Part shown: positions 55,056 through 63,626 of the stretch, piece by piece | Position numbering within the stretch: position 1 is the first letter of the stretch | How the letters are laid out: the number at the start of each line of letters is the position of its first letter | DNA from: Burkholderiales bacterium | GTDB taxonomy: Bacteria > Pseudomonadota > Gammaproteobacteria > Burkholderiales > Burkholderiaceae_E | Reading direction: 5' to 3' | NCBI GenBank assembly: GCA_026399835.1 | Contig: JAPLQE010000065.1 | Location: 62,001-126,000 of the forward strand | Length of the DNA stretch: 64,000 bases | Made by a program: the position numbers and the translations under genes | Notes under the pieces: generated by a model | What the model was told of the DNA's origin: nothing | What the model saw: only the letters and a program-made list of their open reading frames with translations | The model's database searches: none

Positions 55056-56030
55056 TCAGAGCTGCGCCACCGCGAGCGCCTCGAGGCAGGCGCTGCAGTG
55101 CACCGGGCCGGCGTCCAGCGCGAGGTCCACGCCGGGCAGCCGCAGCCCGTATCTCAGGCCGGCGGCTTCGGCGTCCACGATCCATCGGGCCAGCCGGGAC
55201 AGGCGCAGCTCGGCGTCGAGCCCCGGCGGCAGCATCTGCCAGTCGAGCAGGAGCTGGCCGCCGCTGCCGCCCTCGAACTCACGGACCAGCAGCGTGTCGC
55301 CGCCGCTGCGCGCCATCGCCTTCCAGGCGAGGCGTCGCGGCGAATCGCCCTCGCGGAACGGGCGGATCGCCGCGAAGTCCTCCTCGCCGATGCCGGCGCG
55401 CTCGGTGCCTGCCGAGCCGGACTCGGGCATCGGGGCTGCCGGGGTCTCCAGGCGCGGCAGCACGAGGATGCGTGCTTGCGGATGCCACCAGGCCCAGGCG
55501 CGCCACAGCCCGAGCGGGAACGTGCTCGACAGCCGCATCCTCGGCAGGGTCTGCCAGCCGCGTCGCTCGGTGGGCAGCGCCACCGCGACCAGCTGCTCGG
55601 TGGCCGGCGACACGTCGATGCGGGTCGGCTGCGCCGTGCCGGGCACGGTCAGCTCGATCGCGAAGCGCTCGGGGCCACGCGGGTTCTGGACGATCAGGCT
55701 CAGTTCGGCGAGCTCTCCGGCGTGCACCGGTTCGGCTCGTCCTGCGCGCAGCGTCAGCCCGACCAGGTTGCGCCAGGTGTGCAGCATGCTCACCAGGCCG
55801 ACGCCGGCCAGCATGAAGGTGAGTCCGTAGCCGAGCGCGAGCGCGTAGTTGACCGCGGTCAGCAGCATCGTCAGCAGCGCCACCCCGAACAGCAGCCCTG
55901 CGCGCGACGGCAGGATGTAGACGCGGCGGCGGTCGAGGTGCAGGTCGCCGCCATGGGGTCCGAGTGCGAGCCGGACCGTCGGCGCGATCCGCCCGATCCG
56001 CTCCACCCATCCCATGACCTGCGCCTGCAT
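55056..56030 (-). CDS. DUF58 domain protein
   Basis: A 324-residue protein with two close hydrophobic segments near residues 42-82 and the DUF58 signature FAAIRPFREGDSPRRLAWKAMARSG near residue 230. DUF58 proteins usually pair with MoxR AAA ATPases and may adapt them to clients in the envelope. It is 17 bp after moxR and 8 bp before the transglutaminase, so it belongs to one transcript. The function is not known in detail. Confidence 0.9.
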   Translation of the reverse strand: MQAQVMGWVERIGRIAPTVRLALGPHGGDLHLDRRRVYILPSRAGLLFGVALLTMLLTAVNYALALGYGLTFMLAGVGLVSMLHTWRNLVGLTLRAGRAEPVHAGELAELSLIVQNPRGPERFAIELTVPGTAQPTRIDVSPATEQLVAVALPTERRGWQTLPRMRLSSTFPLGLWRAWAWWHPQARILVLPRLETPAAPMPESGSAGTERAGIGEEDFAAIRPFREGDSPRRLAWKAMARSGGDTLLVREFEGGSGGQLLLDWQMLPPGLDAELRLSRLARWIVDAEAAGLRYGLRLPGVDLALDAGPVHCSACLEALAVAQL

Positions 56031-56047
56031 CCGGGTACGCGCCCCGG

Positions 56048-56971
56048 TCAGGGAATCGCGACGGCCTTCGACAGCTCCGCGACGAGCTCGGCGCGCGCCC
56101 GGTGGCTCGTGGCGCTGCCCTTGGCCGGGCGCAGCCGGTGACCGGCGACGGCGACCAGCACGGCCTGCACGTCATCCGGCAGCACGTGGTTGCGGCCGTC
56201 GAGCATCGCCCAGGCGCGTGCGGCCTGCAGCAGCGCGAGGCCTGCGCGCGGCGAGAGCCCCTCGGAGAAGATCGCGGCGCGGCGGCTGTGCGTCAGCAGG
56301 TTCTGGACGTAGTCGAGCAGCGCGGGCGAGGAGCGGATCGACTTGAGCGAGCGCTGCGCCTCGACCAGGTCGGCCGGCGTCATCCTCGGCTCGAGCCGCG
56401 CGACCATGTCGCGGCGGTCGGCACCCTCGAGCAGCGCGCGCTCGGACTTGGGGTCCGGATAGCCCAGCTCGATGCACATCAGGAAACGGTCGAGCTGCGA
56501 CTCGGGCAGCGGAAAGGTGCCGATCTGGTCCTGAGGGTTCTGCGTCGCGATGACGAAGAACGGCTCGGGCAGTCGGCGCGCCTCGCCGTCGACCGAGACC
56601 TGCCGCTCCTCCATCGCCTCGAGCAGCGCGCTCTGGGTCTTGGGCGACGCGCGGTTGATCTCGTCGGCGAGCAGCACCTGCGAGAACACCGGCCCAGGAT
56701 GGAAGACGAAGCGGTTGTTGTCGCGCTCGAAGATCGAGATGCCGACGATGTCCGCGGGAAGCAGGTCGTTGGTGAACTGGACCCGCTTGAACTGCAGGCC
56801 GAGCGAGATGGACAGCGCGTGGGCGAGCGTGGTCTTGCCCACGCCGGGCACGTCTTCGATCAGCAGATGGCCGCGTGCCAGCAGGCAGGCGAGGGCCATC
56901 CGGATCTGCGGCTGCTTGCCGACCACCACGCTTCCTACCTGCGCGGCGACGGCCTGGATTCGTTCGAGCAT
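56048..56971 (-). CDS. MoxR-family AAA ATPase
   Basis: A 307-residue MoxR ATPase. Walker A is EDVPGVGKTTLAHALS (about 39-54), Walker B LLADEINRASPKTQSALLEAMEE, sensor 1 FFVIATQNPQDQIGTFPLPESQLDRF and sensor 2 near EGLSPRAGLALLQAARAW. These act as chaperones for metallo- or periplasm-directed complexes. It is first of four genes, moxR-DUF58-tgpA-mltB, which ties this branch to the cell envelope. It is divergent from the enoyl-CoA hydratase relative across 143 bases. Confidence 0.95.
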   Translation of the reverse strand: MLERIQAVAAQVGSVVVGKQPQIRMALACLLARGHLLIEDVPGVGKTTLAHALSISLGLQFKRVQFTNDLLPADIVGISIFERDNNRFVFHPGPVFSQVLLADEINRASPKTQSALLEAMEERQVSVDGEARRLPEPFFVIATQNPQDQIGTFPLPESQLDRFLMCIELGYPDPKSERALLEGADRRDMVARLEPRMTPADLVEAQRSLKSIRSSPALLDYVQNLLTHSRRAAIFSEGLSPRAGLALLQAARAWAMLDGRNHVLPDDVQAVLVAVAGHRLRPAKGSATSHRARAELVAELSKAVAIP

Positions 56972-57114
56972 GAGGCCCTTCGCGTTGTGCCGGGCGAGTG
57001 TAATCTATGGTCCCTGGCCGCCCGGCCGTCGGCCGACGGCCGGCGCGCATCGCACCAAAAGGCGTCTGCACCGCGCAACCGGGGTGCCTGCGCCGCCCTC
57101 CCCAGGAGACACCG

Positions 57115-57930
57115 ATGGCCACCCGAGCCCCCCACACCGCCGCCGATCTGTCCGCCGCGCCTGCCGCGCCTGCGCTCGAGCGCATCGACCGCGGGCCGGT
57201 CGCCTGGCTGTGGCTGAACCGGCCCCGCGCCTACAACGCACTGTCCGAGTCGCTGCTCGATGCACTCGGGCATGCCCTCGACGAGATCGCCGCCGACCCC
57301 TCGGTGCGCGCGGTGGTCATCGGCGGCCGCGGCCCGGCGTTCTGCGCGGGCCACGACCTGCGCGAGATGCGCGCCGAGCCGGCGCTCGACTACTACCGCG
57401 ACCTGTTCGCCCGCTGCAGCCGGACGATGGCTGCGATCCAGAAGATGCCGCAGCCGGTGATCGCCCGCGTGCATGGCATCGCCACCGCGGCCGGCTGCCA
57501 GCTCGTGGCCGCCTGCGACCTCGCCGTCTCGGCCGACGACGCACGCTTCGCGGTGTCCGGCGTGAACCTCGGCCTGTTCTGCTCGACGCCCTCGGTCGCG
57601 CTGTCGCGCAACCTGTCGCGCAAGGCGGCCATGCGCATGCTGCTGACCGGCGACTTCATCGACGCGCACGAGGCGCTCGAGCAGGGGCTGGTCAACGAGG
57701 CGGTGCCGCTCGGCGCCCTCGACGACACGGTCGAGGCGCTGCTCGCGAAGATCGTCGCCAAGCCGCGCGAGGCGATCGCGGCCGGCAAGGGCCTGTTCTA
57801 CCGTCAGCTCGAGATGGGCACTGAAGCGGCCTACCAGCTCGCCGGCCAGACCATGGCCTGCAACATGATGGACGCCAGCGCGCTCGAGGGCGTGCAGGCG
57901 TTTCTCGACAAGCGATCCCCGAACTGGTGA
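57115..57930 (+). CDS. Enoyl-CoA hydratase/isomerase family protein lacking catalytic glutamates
   Basis: A 271-residue crotonase-fold protein. The start at 57115 follows AGGAG. The CoA/oxyanion region PAFCAGHDLREM is present. In the second region GIATAAGCQLVAACDLAVSA, Gln stands where hydratases have the first catalytic Glu (GGGCEL-like), and GVNLGLFCSTPSVALSRNL lacks the second Glu. This is the ECHDC3-like type. Ordinary hydratase activity is therefore unlikely, though CoA-thioester binding should persist. It precedes an NADPH oxidoreductase on the same strand. Possible roles are isomerase, hydrolase or a non-catalytic function. Confidence 0.88.
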   Translation: MATRAPHTAADLSAAPAAPALERIDRGPVAWLWLNRPRAYNALSESLLDALGHALDEIAADPSVRAVVIGGRGPAFCAGHDLREMRAEPALDYYRDLFARCSRTMAAIQKMPQPVIARVHGIATAAGCQLVAACDLAVSADDARFAVSGVNLGLFCSTPSVALSRNLSRKAAMRMLLTGDFIDAHEALEQGLVNEAVPLGALDDTVEALLAKIVAKPREAIAAGKGLFYRQLEMGTEAAYQLAGQTMACNMMDASALEGVQAFLDKRSPNW

Positions 57931-58039
57931 ACGCGGGTGCCCGCACGGCGGGCCTCGTCTTCGCCCTGTCGCTCGACCGTTCCCGAGTCCTCATGCCCCC
58001 ACACCCCGTGTTGTGCCCGAGTCCAAGGAGCCCCGCTCG

Positions 58040-59074
58040 ATGACCGTATCCGCATCCGCCGTCAACCGGCAGGTCCTCCTCGCCGCGCGCCCCGTGGGCA
58101 TGCCGACCCGCGCCGACTGGTCGATCGTCGACACGCCCCTGCCCGAGCCCGCGCCCGGCGGCGTGCTGGTCCAGACCCTGATGCTGTCGCTCGACCCGGC
58201 GATGCGCGGCTGGATGAACGAGGGCAAGAGCTACATCGAGCCGGTGGGCATCGGCGAGGTGATGCGGGCGGGCGGCGTCGGCCGCGTGATCGCCTCGAAC
58301 ACCGCGGCGTTCGCGGTCGGCGACCACGTGAGCGGCTCGCTCGGCGTGCAGCAGTACTGCGCGTTCGACGAGGCCGGCCTGCGCCGCGCCGGCCTGGTGA
58401 AGATCGATCCCTCGCTCGCGCCGCTGCCGAAGTGGCTGAACGCCCTGGGCATGCCGGGCATGACCGCCTACTTCGGGCTGCTCGACGTCGGCCAGCCGAA
58501 GGCGGGCGAGACGGTGGTCGTCTCTGGGGCCGCGGGCGCGGTCGGCCAGACGGTGGGGCAGGTGGCGAAGATCCGCGGCTGCCGCGTGGTGGGCATCGCG
58601 GGTGGCGCCGACAAGTGCGACTTCGTCGTGCGCGAGCTGGGCTTCGATGCCTGCATCGACTACAAGGCGGGCAGCGTGCGCGACGGCCTGAAGCAGCACT
58701 GCCCAAAGGGGGTGGACGTCTACTTCGACAACGTCGGCGGCGACATCCTCGACACCGTGCTCACGCGGATCAACCGAAAGGCCCGCATCGTGATCTGCGG
58801 CGCGATCTCGCAGTACAACAACACCGGTCCCGTGAAGGGTCCGTCGAACTACCTGTCGCTGCTGGTGAACCGCGCGCGGATGGAGGGCATCGTGGTGTTC
58901 GACTACGCGCCGCGCTATGCGGAGGCGGTGCGCGACATCGCGCAGTGGATGGCCGAGGGCCGCTTCAAGTCGCGCGAGGACGTGGTCGAGGGCATCGACA
59001 GTTTCCCGGAGGCGCTGCTCAGGCTCTTCGACGGCGCGAACTTCGGCAAGCTGGTGCTGAAGGTCTCGGAGTAG
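58040..59074 (+). CDS. Zinc-independent NADP-dependent MDR oxidoreductase (CurA-like)
   Basis: A 344-residue medium-chain reductase of the leukotriene B4 dehydrogenase/2-alkenal reductase type. The ATG at 58040 follows AAGGAG. The N-terminal region MLSLDPAMRGWMNE, the nucleotide motif VVSGAAGAVGQTVGQVAKIRG (near 165) and VDVYFDNVGGDILD are typical. It reduces alpha,beta-unsaturated carbonyls with NADPH. No zinc-binding cysteines are seen. It may be co-transcribed with the upstream crotonase-fold gene (109 bp between). It ends 106 bp before a large inverted repeat. Confidence 0.92.
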   Translation: MTVSASAVNRQVLLAARPVGMPTRADWSIVDTPLPEPAPGGVLVQTLMLSLDPAMRGWMNEGKSYIEPVGIGEVMRAGGVGRVIASNTAAFAVGDHVSGSLGVQQYCAFDEAGLRRAGLVKIDPSLAPLPKWLNALGMPGMTAYFGLLDVGQPKAGETVVVSGAAGAVGQTVGQVAKIRGCRVVGIAGGADKCDFVVRELGFDACIDYKAGSVRDGLKQHCPKGVDVYFDNVGGDILDTVLTRINRKARIVICGAISQYNNTGPVKGPSNYLSLLVNRARMEGIVVFDYAPRYAEAVRDIAQWMAEGRFKSREDVVEGIDSFPEALLRLFDGANFGKLVLKVSE

Positions 59075-59180
59075 GGCGTGCCGGGCGCGCGCCCGGCCGT
59101 TGCATTCGCAGGCGGGTGGCGGTGAGGGTTGGCGGCGGGCGACGACGGGCGAGAGCCGGCGCACGCACACCCCGTCTCTC

Positions 59181-59259
59181 GGCGCCGCCGCCCTTCAGGC
59201 CGTCGCGCACCGACTGGGCCGCCCTCGGAGGAAGCGACGGCCTGAAGGGCAGCGGCGCC
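59181..59259. repeat. 26-bp inverted repeat between converging genes
   Basis: Left arm 59181-59206 and right arm 59234-59259 are complementary over 26 positions with one mismatch, around 27 bases. Shared core: CCCTTCAGGCCGTCGC. Short outer arms GGTTGGCG (59128-59135) and CGCCAACC (59263-59270) also pair. It sits between the convergent oxidoreductase and acyl-CoA dehydrogenase genes, so it can be a bidirectional terminator or a REP/MITE-like remnant. Confidence 0.75.
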
Positions 59260-59305
59260 GCGCGCCAACCTTCGACCGAACGACCGACCGACCGCCCGAA
59301 CGCCC

Positions 59306-60445
59306 TCAAAGCCCCCGAGCGATGATGTTCTTCAGCACCTCCGAAGTCCCCCCCGCGATCCGCGTCACCCGGGCATCCACCCAGGCCCGCCCGATCCCGT
59401 ACTCGTTCGAGTAGCCGTAGCCGCCGTGCAGCTGCAGGAACTCGTCGAGGTAGCGCCCCATCGTCTCCGTCGCCACCAGCTTCGCCATCGACGCTCGCTC
59501 CGTGCTGATGCCGCCCGCCATGTGCTCCGCGATGCACGCGTCCACGAAGGCCCGCAGCCCGGCGATGTAGGCCTTGGCCTCGGCCAGCTTGAACTGCGTG
59601 TTCTGGAAGTCCACCAGCGGCGTGCCGAAGGCCTTGCGCTCGCGCACGTAGCGCACCGTGTGCTCGAGCTGCGTCTCGAGCACCGCGCAGCTGCGCACCG
59701 CGATCACCAGCCGCTCCTGCGGCAGCTGCTCCATCAGGTAGCGAAAGCCGCGCCCCTCCTCGCCGACCAGGTTGGTCACCGGCACCCGCACGTCGTCGAA
59801 GAAGAGCTCCGCCGTGTCCTGCGCCTTCAGGCCGATCTTGTCCATCGGCCGCGTGCCCTTCGTGAACCCGGGCGTGCCTTCCTCGACGGCGATCAGGGAG
59901 ACGCCCTTGGCGCCGGCCGCCGGGTCGGTCTTGCAGGCGACCACGACCACGCCGCAGTTGAAGCCGTTGGTGATCCAGACCTTCTGGCCCTTGATCACCC
60001 AGTGGTCGCCGTCGCGGACCGCCGTGGTCCGGATGTTCTTGAGGTCGCTGCCGGTGCCGGGCTCGGTCATGCCGATCGAGGCGACGATCTCGCCGGCGCA
60101 CAGCCTCGGCAGCAGCCGCTGCTTGAGATCCTCGCTGCCGTAGTGCATCAGGTACGGCGACACCATGTCGGAATGCACTGGCAGGCCGAGGCTCGCGCCC
60201 ACGCGCGCCATCTCCTCGGTCACCACGCAGGCATGCAGGAAGGTGCCGCCAGGCCCGCCGTACTCGGTCGGGATCGTGGTGCAGAGGACGCCGGCCTCGC
60301 CGGCGCGGCGCCAGAACTCGCGCGGGGTCAGGCCCTCGCGCTCCCAGTCGCGGTAATGGGGCGCGATCTCGCGCTCGCAAAAGCGTCGCACCTGCTCGCG
60401 GAACTGCTCGTGCTCGTCGTCGAAGATCGCTCTGCGGTGGGTCAT
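59306..60445 (-). CDS. Acyl-CoA dehydrogenase
   Basis: A 379-residue FAD acyl-CoA dehydrogenase. Signatures are IGMTEPGTGSDLKNIRTTA (substrate/FAD region), VWITNGFNCGVVVVACKTDP, KAFGTPLVDFQNTQFKLAEAKA and the C-terminal LQLHGGYGYSNEYGIGRAWVDAR then GGTSEVLKNIIARGL with the likely catalytic Glu. It oxidises an acyl-CoA to the trans-2-enoyl-CoA and passes electrons to ETF, encoded 2.4 kb away. The ATG at 60445 is used; the frame stays open upstream. It is divergent from the SDR gene across 134 bases. Chain-length preference cannot be read. Confidence 0.95.
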   Translation of the reverse strand: MTHRRAIFDDEHEQFREQVRRFCEREIAPHYRDWEREGLTPREFWRRAGEAGVLCTTIPTEYGGPGGTFLHACVVTEEMARVGASLGLPVHSDMVSPYLMHYGSEDLKQRLLPRLCAGEIVASIGMTEPGTGSDLKNIRTTAVRDGDHWVIKGQKVWITNGFNCGVVVVACKTDPAAGAKGVSLIAVEEGTPGFTKGTRPMDKIGLKAQDTAELFFDDVRVPVTNLVGEEGRGFRYLMEQLPQERLVIAVRSCAVLETQLEHTVRYVRERKAFGTPLVDFQNTQFKLAEAKAYIAGLRAFVDACIAEHMAGGISTERASMAKLVATETMGRYLDEFLQLHGGYGYSNEYGIGRAWVDARVTRIAGGTSEVLKNIIARGL

Positions 60446-60579
60446 GGTGGTCTCGTGTGCGGCCTCGCGGGGCGGGCCGGTGTCTCCTCGGGCGGTAGAA
60501 TCGTGGCACCCGGCCGCGAGCCCCGTCAAACCGGCGGCCTGCCGGTCGGCATCGACACGAACGACTGGAGGAGACATCC

Positions 60580-61404
60580 ATGGGACAACTCGACGGCAAG
60601 GTGGCGATCGTCACCGGCTCGGGCCGCGGCATCGGCCGCGAGATCGCACTGCGCCTGGCGCGAGACGGCGCTCGCGTGGTGGTCAACGACATCGACGAGG
60701 CCCCCGCGCTCGAGACGATCGCCCTGATCCGCGGGCTCGGCAGCGACGCGGTCGCCTGCAACGGCGACGTCGCCGCGCCCGACTTCGGCGAGCGCATCGT
60801 GAAGACCGCGCTCGACGCGTTCGGCGACGCGCACATCGTCGTCAACAACGCCGGCTACACCTGGGACAGCGTCATCCAGAAGATGAGCGACGAGCAGTGG
60901 GACGCGATCCTCGACGTCCACCTCAAGGCGCCGTTCCGGATCCTGCGGGCGTTCTTCGCGCACCTGAAGACGGCGGTCGAGGCGGAGACGAAGGACGGGC
61001 GGCGCGTGGTGCGCAAGGTCGTCAACATCTCGTCGACCTCGGGGGTCAACGGCAACGCCGGGCAGTCGAACTACGCGGCGGCGAAGTCCGGCATCAACGG
61101 TCTGACCAAGACGCTCGCCAAGGAATGGGGCCGCTACAACGTGACGGTGAACTCGGTGGCGTTCGGCTACATCCAGACGCGGCTGACGCAGCCGCTGCAG
61201 GAAGGCGAGAGCGGCAAGATCGAGATGCAGGGCCGCGAGGTCAAGATCGGCGTGCAGGCGGGCCGCATCGCGGCGCTGTCGCAGATGATCCCGCTCGGTC
61301 GCGGCGGCACCGCCGAGGAGGCTGCGGGCTCGGTGTACCTGTTCTGCAGCCCGGACAGCGACTACGTGAGCGGCCAGACGCTGGTGGTCAGCGGCGGGCT
61401 GTGA
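60580..61404 (+). CDS. Short-chain dehydrogenase/reductase (FabG-like)
   Basis: A 274-residue SDR. The cofactor motif is VTGSGRGIG (11-19), NNAG at 89-92, and the catalytic set Ser152 (ISSTSG), Tyr165 and Lys169 (SNYAAAKSG). Asp37 after the second strand suggests NAD(H) preference. It has a short insertion after EAETKDGRR compared with FabG. A GGAGGAG ribosome binding site precedes the ATG. It likely oxidises or reduces a 3-hydroxyacyl or alicyclic alcohol in the same pathway as the divergent acyl-CoA dehydrogenase. It is coupled to the alpha/beta hydrolase gene by GTGA. Confidence 0.94.
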   Translation: MGQLDGKVAIVTGSGRGIGREIALRLARDGARVVVNDIDEAPALETIALIRGLGSDAVACNGDVAAPDFGERIVKTALDAFGDAHIVVNNAGYTWDSVIQKMSDEQWDAILDVHLKAPFRILRAFFAHLKTAVEAETKDGRRVVRKVVNISSTSGVNGNAGQSNYAAAKSGINGLTKTLAKEWGRYNVTVNSVAFGYIQTRLTQPLQEGESGKIEMQGREVKIGVQAGRIAALSQMIPLGRGGTAEEAAGSVYLFCSPDSDYVSGQTLVVSGGL

Positions 61405-62284
61405 GGCCGGCGTCGGGCGCGGCCGTCGTTCCCGGCGGCGACGCCGCCCGCGCAGTGCCGGTTCCGGCACTGATCGCCGCGCTCGAGGCCTGCTCGCGCA
61501 TCGAGCGCACGCGCTGCGGCGGCGGCGCCATCGTCTGGCGCCGCTGGGGCTCGGGGCGCCCGCTCGTGCTGCTGCACGGCGGCGCCGGAAGCTGGAACCA
61601 TTGGGTGCGCAACGTCGGCACGCTGATGCGCACCCGCGAGGTCTGGGCCTGCGACCTGCCGGCATTGGGCGAGTCCTCCGATCCGCCCGCACCGGGCGGA
61701 CTCGAGGGCATCGTCGAGGCGACCGCCGATGGTCTGGACACGCTGCTGCCCGGGCCGCGTGCCTTCGACCTGGCCGGCTTCTCGTTCGGCTCGCTGGTCG
61801 GCACGCTCGTCGCCGCCCGCGGGCCGGGCCGCGTGAGGCGCATGGTCGTCACCGGCGCCGCCTCGCTCGGGCTGCCCGATCCGAGGATGGACCTGCGCGG
61901 CTGGCGTCGCGCGAGCGACCCCGCCGAGCGGGCCTCGATCCACGCCCACAATTTCCGGACGCTGATGGTGGCCGCGGACGACGACGATCCGGACGGAGTC
62001 GCGCTGCACGCGGCGAACGTCGAGCGGGCGCGCTTCTTCGTGGCGAGGTGGCGGCGCGCCCGATCGTGCGCGATGCGATCGGTTCGCTCGACGTCGAGCG
62101 TGTCGACGCGGTCTACGGCGCACTCGACCCGGTCGTGCGGCGCGATCCGGAGACGGCGCGAACGGTGCTGCAGTCGATGCGCCCCGGACTCGGCTTCACG
62201 ACGATCGCCGGGGCGGGGCACTGGGTGCCCTACGAGGCACCGTCGGCGTTCGAGACGGCGCTGCTCGGCTCGCTCGAGGCCTGA
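61401..62284 (+). pseudogene. Alpha/beta hydrolase with frameshift near 62045
   Basis: The gene begins at GTG 61401 (overlap with the SDR stop). Its first part is a clear alpha/beta hydrolase: VLLHGGAGSWNHWVRNVGTL, CDLPALGESS and the nucleophile elbow AGFSFGSLVG. After NVERARF the frame turns into Arg/Ser-rich nonsense. The natural continuation lies in another frame: VAARPIVRDAIGS to TIAGAGHWVPYEAP with the catalytic His, ending at 62284. A net loss of one base (or gain of two) around 62030-62060 explains it. The uninterrupted product would lack the catalytic His. A sequencing error in this GC-rich stretch is as likely as true decay. Confidence 0.75.
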
Positions 62285-62301
62285 GGCGCCGGCCGGTCCG
62301 T

Positions 62302-62712
62302 TCAGCCCCAGTCCGAGTCCAGCAGCGTCTTCAGCTCGGCGAGCCGCTCGCGGCCGATGCGCGCGGCGATCCGCTCCTCGACCCGGTCGATGATCTGCGC
62401 GCCCGCCCGGTTCACCTGCCGGCCGCGCTCGGTGTAGACCACCAGCTTGGCGTTGCGCCGCTCCGGATCGTCGCGGATCTCCAGGATCCCCCGCCGCACC
62501 AGCTCGGCGACGGTCTTGTGCACGGCCTGCCTCGAGATCGCCAGCCGACGCGCGAGCTCCGCCATGCTGGTCGGCTTGCCGCCCATGTGCGCGAGCAGGC
62601 GGCTCTGGGCCGGCGTGATGTAGGCGTACTCGCTGCGCCGCACGCCGTTCATGATCTCGCGGGCGAACCAGTCCGAGCGCGCGAGCAGCAATTGCTTGAG
62701 ATTGACGGCCAT
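62302..62712 (-). CDS. MarR-family transcriptional regulator
   Basis: A 136-residue winged-helix regulator. The HTH and wing are [20 protein letters not shown] and [21 protein letters not shown]. It is divergent from etfB; the 157-bp gap holds two GTCAAC/GTTGAC dyads that suit a MarR dimer and overlap promoter elements. It probably represses itself and the etfBA genes, possibly also the nearby acyl-CoA genes. The effector is unknown; acyl-CoAs or aromatic acids are common for such placements. Confidence 0.9.
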   Translation of the reverse strand: MAVNLKQLLLARSDWFAREIMNGVRRSEYAYITPAQSRLLAHMGGKPTSMAELARRLAISRQAVHKTVAELVRRGILEIRDDPERRNAKLVVYTERGRQVNRAGAQIIDRVEERIAARIGRERLAELKTLLDSDWG

Positions 62713-62726
62713 GGGTGCGGGTTCTC

Positions 62727-62742
62727 GTCAACCCGTGTTGAC
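62727..62742. promoter_or_regulatory. MarR-type operator 1
   Basis: GTCAAC-CCGT-GTTGAC, a perfect 6-4-6 dyad 15 bases upstream of the marR start codon. It includes most of a plus-strand TTGACA (62738-62743), which with CTATCC (62761-62766, 17-bp spacing) could be a promoter toward etfB. Confidence 0.68.
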
Positions 62743-62773
62743 AAGCCGATTCTCTCCGGCCTATCCTCGCCTT

Positions 62774-62788
62774 GTCAACCTGGTTGAC
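62774..62788. promoter_or_regulatory. MarR-type operator 2
   Basis: GTCAACC-T-GGTTGAC, a perfect 7-1-7 dyad. Its TTGACA on the minus strand (62778-62773) can be the -35 of marR. It is centred about 46 bp from operator 1. A plus-strand TATAAT at 62819-62824 follows. Confidence 0.68.
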
Positions 62789-62869
62789 ACGGGTGCATGC
62801 GCCCGGCACCCCGGTGCCTATAATCGCCCGCATCCGAAGCAGCCCCGAATCAACCCCCCCGAGACCCCC

Positions 62870-63625
62870 ATGAAGATTCTCGTACCGGTCAAGCGCGTGG
62901 TCGACTACAACGTCAAGGTGCGCGTCAAGAGCGACGGCAGCGGCGTGGACATCGCCAACGTCAAGATGTCGATGAACCCGTTCGACGAGATCGCCGTCGA
63001 GGAAGCCGTGCGCCTGCGCGAGAAGGGCGTGGCCACCGAGGTGATCGCGGTGAGCTGCGGCATCGCCGCCTGCCAGGAGACGCTGCGCACCGCGATGGCG
63101 ATCGGCGCGGACCGCGCGATCCTCGTCGAGGTCGGCGCCGAGGTCGAGCTGCAGCCGCTGGCCGTGGCCAAGCTGCTCGCCGCGCTGGTCGCCAAGGAGC
63201 AGCCCGGCCTGGTGATCCTGGGCAAGCAGGCGATCGACGACGACGCGAACCAGACCGGCCAGATGCTGGCCGCGCTCACCGGGCGCCCGCAGGCGACCTT
63301 CGCCTCGAAGGTCGAGATCGCGGGCGACCGCGCGCAGGTCACCCGCGAGGTCGACGGCGGCCTGGAGACGGTGTCGATCGCGCTGCCGGCGATCGTGACC
63401 ACCGACCTGCGCCTGAACGAGCCGCGTTACGTCACGCTGCCGAACATCATGAAGGCCAAGAAGAAGCCGCTCGAGAACGTCAAGCCCGCCGATCTGGGCG
63501 TCGACGTGGCGCCGCGGCTCAAGACGCTCAAGGTCGTCGAGCCCGCCTCGCGCAAGGCCGGCATCAAGGTGCCCGACGTCGCGGCGCTGGTGGACAAACT
63601 CAAGAACGAAGCGAAGGTGATCTGA
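62870..63625 (+). CDS. etfB: Electron transfer flavoprotein subunit beta
   Basis: A 251-residue EtfB. It starts [19 protein letters not shown] and carries the family segment [20 protein letters not shown], the loop [19 protein letters not shown] and [24 protein letters not shown]. With EtfA it accepts electrons from acyl-CoA dehydrogenases and passes them to the quinone pool by ETF-QO. A perfect -10 TATAAT (62819-62824) lies 45 bases before the ATG. etfA starts two bases after its stop codon. MarR dyads upstream suggest repression under some condition. Confidence 0.97.
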   Translation: MKILVPVKRVVDYNVKVRVKSDGSGVDIANVKMSMNPFDEIAVEEAVRLREKGVATEVIAVSCGIAACQETLRTAMAIGADRAILVEVGAEVELQPLAVAKLLAALVAKEQPGLVILGKQAIDDDANQTGQMLAALTGRPQATFASKVEIAGDRAQVTREVDGGLETVSIALPAIVTTDLRLNEPRYVTLPNIMKAKKKPLENVKPADLGVDVAPRLKTLKVVEPASRKAGIKVPDVAALVDKLKNEAKVI

Positions 63626-63626
63626 C

